A DNA stretch of 6,176 bases. Source: DASQBT01 sp049578545. GTDB lineage: Bacteria > Pseudomonadota > Gammaproteobacteria > Burkholderiales > Thiobacillaceae. The stretch is from assembly GCA_049578545.1 (NCBI GenBank), contig JBAUMF010000091.1, positions 1 to 6,176 on the forward strand, read 5' to 3'. A model generated the notes under the pieces. The model was not told the origin of the DNA and did no database searches. It was given only the letters and a program-made list of their open reading frames with translations. The position numbers were made by a program, and so were the translations under genes. Numbering within the stretch: position 1 is the first letter of the stretch; every line of letters begins with the position of its first letter. Shown here one piece after another: positions 4,841 through 6,176 of the stretch.

Positions 4841-5854
4841 ATGGACCGGAACCAGGACGCCCTGACCCGCCAATGGCATGTGTTACGGCTCATTCCCCGA
4901 CATCCGCACAGGATTAGCATCCAGAGCGTGCGCGACGCGCTGATTGCCAATGGCTTCACGGTCACCGAGCGCACCGTGCGGCGTGATCTCTCTGCCTTGT
5001 CGGCAATCTTTCCCCTGCTGGTCGATGAACGCGACAAGCCCTACGGCTGGAGCTGGCAGCCCGACGGCGTCGCCCTGGATCTGCCCAGCCTCAGCATGAG
5101 CGAAGCCCTGGCCTTCAAATTGGTGGAACAGTTTCTCGACGGGCTGATGCCGCATGCGACCGTGTGGCAGCTCGCTCCCTACTTTCGCATGGCGGAGCGC
5201 CGGCTCTCGGCACCCGTGAAGGAGAGCCTCGTGCAGGCCTGGCCCGACAAGGTGAGGGTGGTGAGTTCAAACCAGGCCCTGAAGCCGCCCTGGATTGATC
5301 CCCAAGTGCAGGAGGCGGTGAGCGACGCGCTCCTGTTCGAGCATCAGATCCAGATCCTCCACCAGCGCCGTGCCGATCCGAGTCTCAACGAATACCTGGT
5401 TCATCCACTGGCCCTGGTGCAGCGCGGCCCGGTCACTTATCTCGTGGCGACCCTGTTCGATTATCCGGATCCCCGGCTCCTCGCCCTGCATCGGGTGCAT
5501 TCGGTGACGACCCTCAGGCAGCGATCGAGGCACCCGGCGGATTTCAACATCGATCGCTACATCGAATCGGGAGCACTGGGATTTGGGGATGGGGAACTGA
5601 TCCGCCTGGAGGTGATCTTTGCCCGTGATGCGGCCGATCATCTGCACAGGTCTCCCCTGAGCGAGGACCAGAAGATCAAGCCGATCGACGAGCACCGTGT
5701 ACTCGTGAAAGCCACCCTGGCCAAGACACCGCAGCTCGAATGGTGGTTGATGGCCTTCGGAGACAGCGTGGAAGTGGTGAAGCCCAAGGCGCTCAGGCGC
5801 CAGATGCAAAAGATCGCGGAGACCCTGTCAGCCCGCTACCGTGACGATCACTGA
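4841..5854 (+). CDS. WYL-domain winged-helix transcriptional regulator
   Basis: 337 residues. The N-terminal winged helix-turn-helix (about 8-72) includes SIQSVRDALIANGFTVTERT and VRRDLSALSAIFPL, the recognition-helix pattern of DeoR/HTH_11-type WYL regulators. The WYL domain (about 160-228) has NEYLVHPLALVQRGPVTYLV, where T199-Y200-L201 stands for the WYL tripeptide, and DPRLLALHRVHSV with H217 and R218. The C-terminal WCX domain (about 250-335) contains IRLEVIFARDAADHL, WWLMAFGDSVEVV and LRRQMQKIAE. Length and order match the BrxR/CapW type, homodimers that repress phage-defence or element genes and are thought to sense nucleic-acid ligands through the WYL pocket. A stop at 4823-4825 in frame and no other ATG between make 4841 the start. 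It diverges from the replication operon, and the nearby inverted repeat suggests control of itself, the operon or both. Confidence 0.88.
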   Translation: MDRNQDALTRQWHVLRLIPRHPHRISIQSVRDALIANGFTVTERTVRRDLSALSAIFPLLVDERDKPYGWSWQPDGVALDLPSLSMSEALAFKLVEQFLDGLMPHATVWQLAPYFRMAERRLSAPVKESLVQAWPDKVRVVSSNQALKPPWIDPQVQEAVSDALLFEHQIQILHQRRADPSLNEYLVHPLALVQRGPVTYLVATLFDYPDPRLLALHRVHSVTTLRQRSRHPADFNIDRYIESGALGFGDGELIRLEVIFARDAADHLHRSPLSEDQKIKPIDEHRVLVKATLAKTPQLEWWLMAFGDSVEVVKPKALRRQMQKIAETLSARYRDDH

Positions 5855-5968
5855 CCAGGTATGCGGCAACCTGAATGAAAAGGATTGTCACGCGTGACCA
5901 TGAATCGTTGCCAGTTGGGTGCAGCAAGAGTGTTGCGGTGCGAACGGAATAGCTCAGCTAGCTGCTTG
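5855..5968. other. Intergenic stretch after the WYL gene, no clear gene
   Basis: Only very short open frames (for example 25 codons at 5875-5952 and 29 codons from 5900) without convincing ribosome-binding sites. A 12-bp perfect palindrome GTCACGCGTGAC lies at 5887-5898 and a 10-bp palindrome CAGCTAGCTG at 5955-5964; neither is statistically remarkable. No terminator follows the WYL stop closely. Confidence 0.5.
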
Positions 5969-6163
5969 TCATTGGGCTCGTATGATTAGCAAGTCATCGG
6001 CCTTTGCGTCGACTGGTTCGTCCAGCGCGCCACCGACTGCAAAGTAACAATATTGTGTTGAAAAACTTAGTATTGCAAACGGGTTTAGTTTTCGCCTTTG
6101 TTCAAATTTTGAGGCATGGCCTCTTTTGAGATTTACAACCAGGTCTGGATACCTGGTTTTTGA
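5969..6163 (-). CDS. Possible 3' end of a low-GC gene, no start codon (partial or broken)
   Basis: The minus-strand frame ending in TGA at 5969-5971 is open for 64 codons back to an in-frame TGA at 6164-6166, with no ATG, GTG or TTG near its beginning. The peptide looks natural in composition (TRYPDLVVNLKRGHASKF, later FAVGGALDEPVDAKADDLLI, ending IIRAQ). I do not recognise it. G+C at third positions is low, unlike the WYL gene but like the integrase end. In another frame the edge reads QELIKN just upstream, so one indel could join a longer gene entering from the right. The chance of such an open run in random sequence is a few per cent per frame, so this is only a candidate. It would converge on the WYL gene. 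Confidence 0.3.
   Translation of the reverse strand, partial: SKTRYPDLVVNLKRGHASKFEQRRKLNPFAILSFSTQYCYFAVGGALDEPVDAKADDLLIIRAQ
6002..6044. other. Potential two-stem hairpin
   Basis: CTTTGC-GTCG at 6002-6011 pairs with CGAC-T-GCAAAG at 6034-6044 with a single bulged T, and a smaller stem CTGG/CCAG (6013-6016 with 6022-6025, loop TTCGT) lies inside it. It overlaps the possible minus-strand reading frame, so it may be chance folding; otherwise it could be part of a small RNA. Confidence 0.25.
6137..6161 (+). terminator. Possible rho-independent terminator
   Basis: An 8-bp perfect stem AACCAGGT/ACCTGGTT with the 6-base loop CTGGAT, whose 3' arm runs into TTTTT (6157-6161) on the plus strand. 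The stem is only half G/C and is 280 bases beyond the WYL stop. It also lies within the possible minus-strand frame, so it could instead be a protein-binding dyad or chance. Confidence 0.35.
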
Positions 6164-6176
6164 TCAATTCCTGTGT

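Noticed and set aside
5887..5898. 12-bp perfect palindrome GTCACGCGTGAC as a parS site
   Set aside because: About one or two such palindromes are expected in a window this size, its flanks break the 16-bp dyad, and no second copy is seen.
5875..5952. 25-codon open frame after the WYL gene
   Set aside because: Too short, no Shine-Dalgarno and no recognisable motif.
5955..5964. 10-bp palindrome CAGCTAGCTG
   Set aside because: Expected several times by chance in 6 kb and not associated with a promoter or gene start.
5948..6033. tRNA-like stretch with TAGCTCAG and GGTTCG motifs
   Set aside because: No acceptor stem pairs, no anticodon arm forms, and the T-arm would have a 4-bp stem with a 5-base loop; only isolated box-like words match.

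Overview
The window looks like the core of an integrative mobile element, either an ICE, a genomic island or a prophage-like element. The host is probably a GC-rich proteobacterium, gamma or beta by the feel of the proteins, but the sequence does not fix the genus. Most of the window is GC-rich. The leftmost kilobase (integrase) and the last 300 bases or so are clearly lower in G+C, which fits a mosaic element. No tRNA or rRNA gene, complete insertion sequence or CRISPR array was found.

Layout. From about 4540 down to 102, six genes run leftward on the minus strand and are almost seamlessly packed: a phage-O/DnaT-like replication protein (3596-4540), an unrecognised protein in the position of a phage P-type helicase-loading partner (2806-3603), a ParB-family protein with no ParA in the window (1853-2809), a sigma-70-like protein (1239-1844), a small DUF4224 protein (1015-1239) and a tyrosine recombinase (102-1028). 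Four of the five junctions overlap (8, 4, 1 and 14 bases) and the fifth is an 8-base gap, so this reads as one operon for replication, maintenance, transcription and integration. The recombinase stops just before the second catalytic box (HxxR...Y), so it is probably inactive. A short plus-strand tail ending at 51 may be what now lies beside the break.

A WYL-domain regulator (4841-5854, plus strand) diverges from the operon across a 300-base intergenic region that carries a perfect 8+8 bp inverted repeat, a likely operator. The simplest reading is that the WYL protein controls the replication/integration operon, its own gene, or both. WYL regulators are also common beside defence systems, and whatever lies past the right edge could be its partner. 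The tail after 5854 holds no clear gene. It does hold a low-GC 64-codon open frame on the minus strand without a start, which could be the 3' end of a gene, and two hairpin-forming sequences.

The most notable DNA-level signal is a cluster of six copies of a 10-bp motif (minus-strand consensus AAGSCCGACA) at 4063-4210, inside the linker-encoding part of the O-like gene. Three of them are spaced exactly 11 bp apart and they fall in different reading frames. This resembles the placement of the lambda origin inside gene O and makes the region a candidate replication origin.
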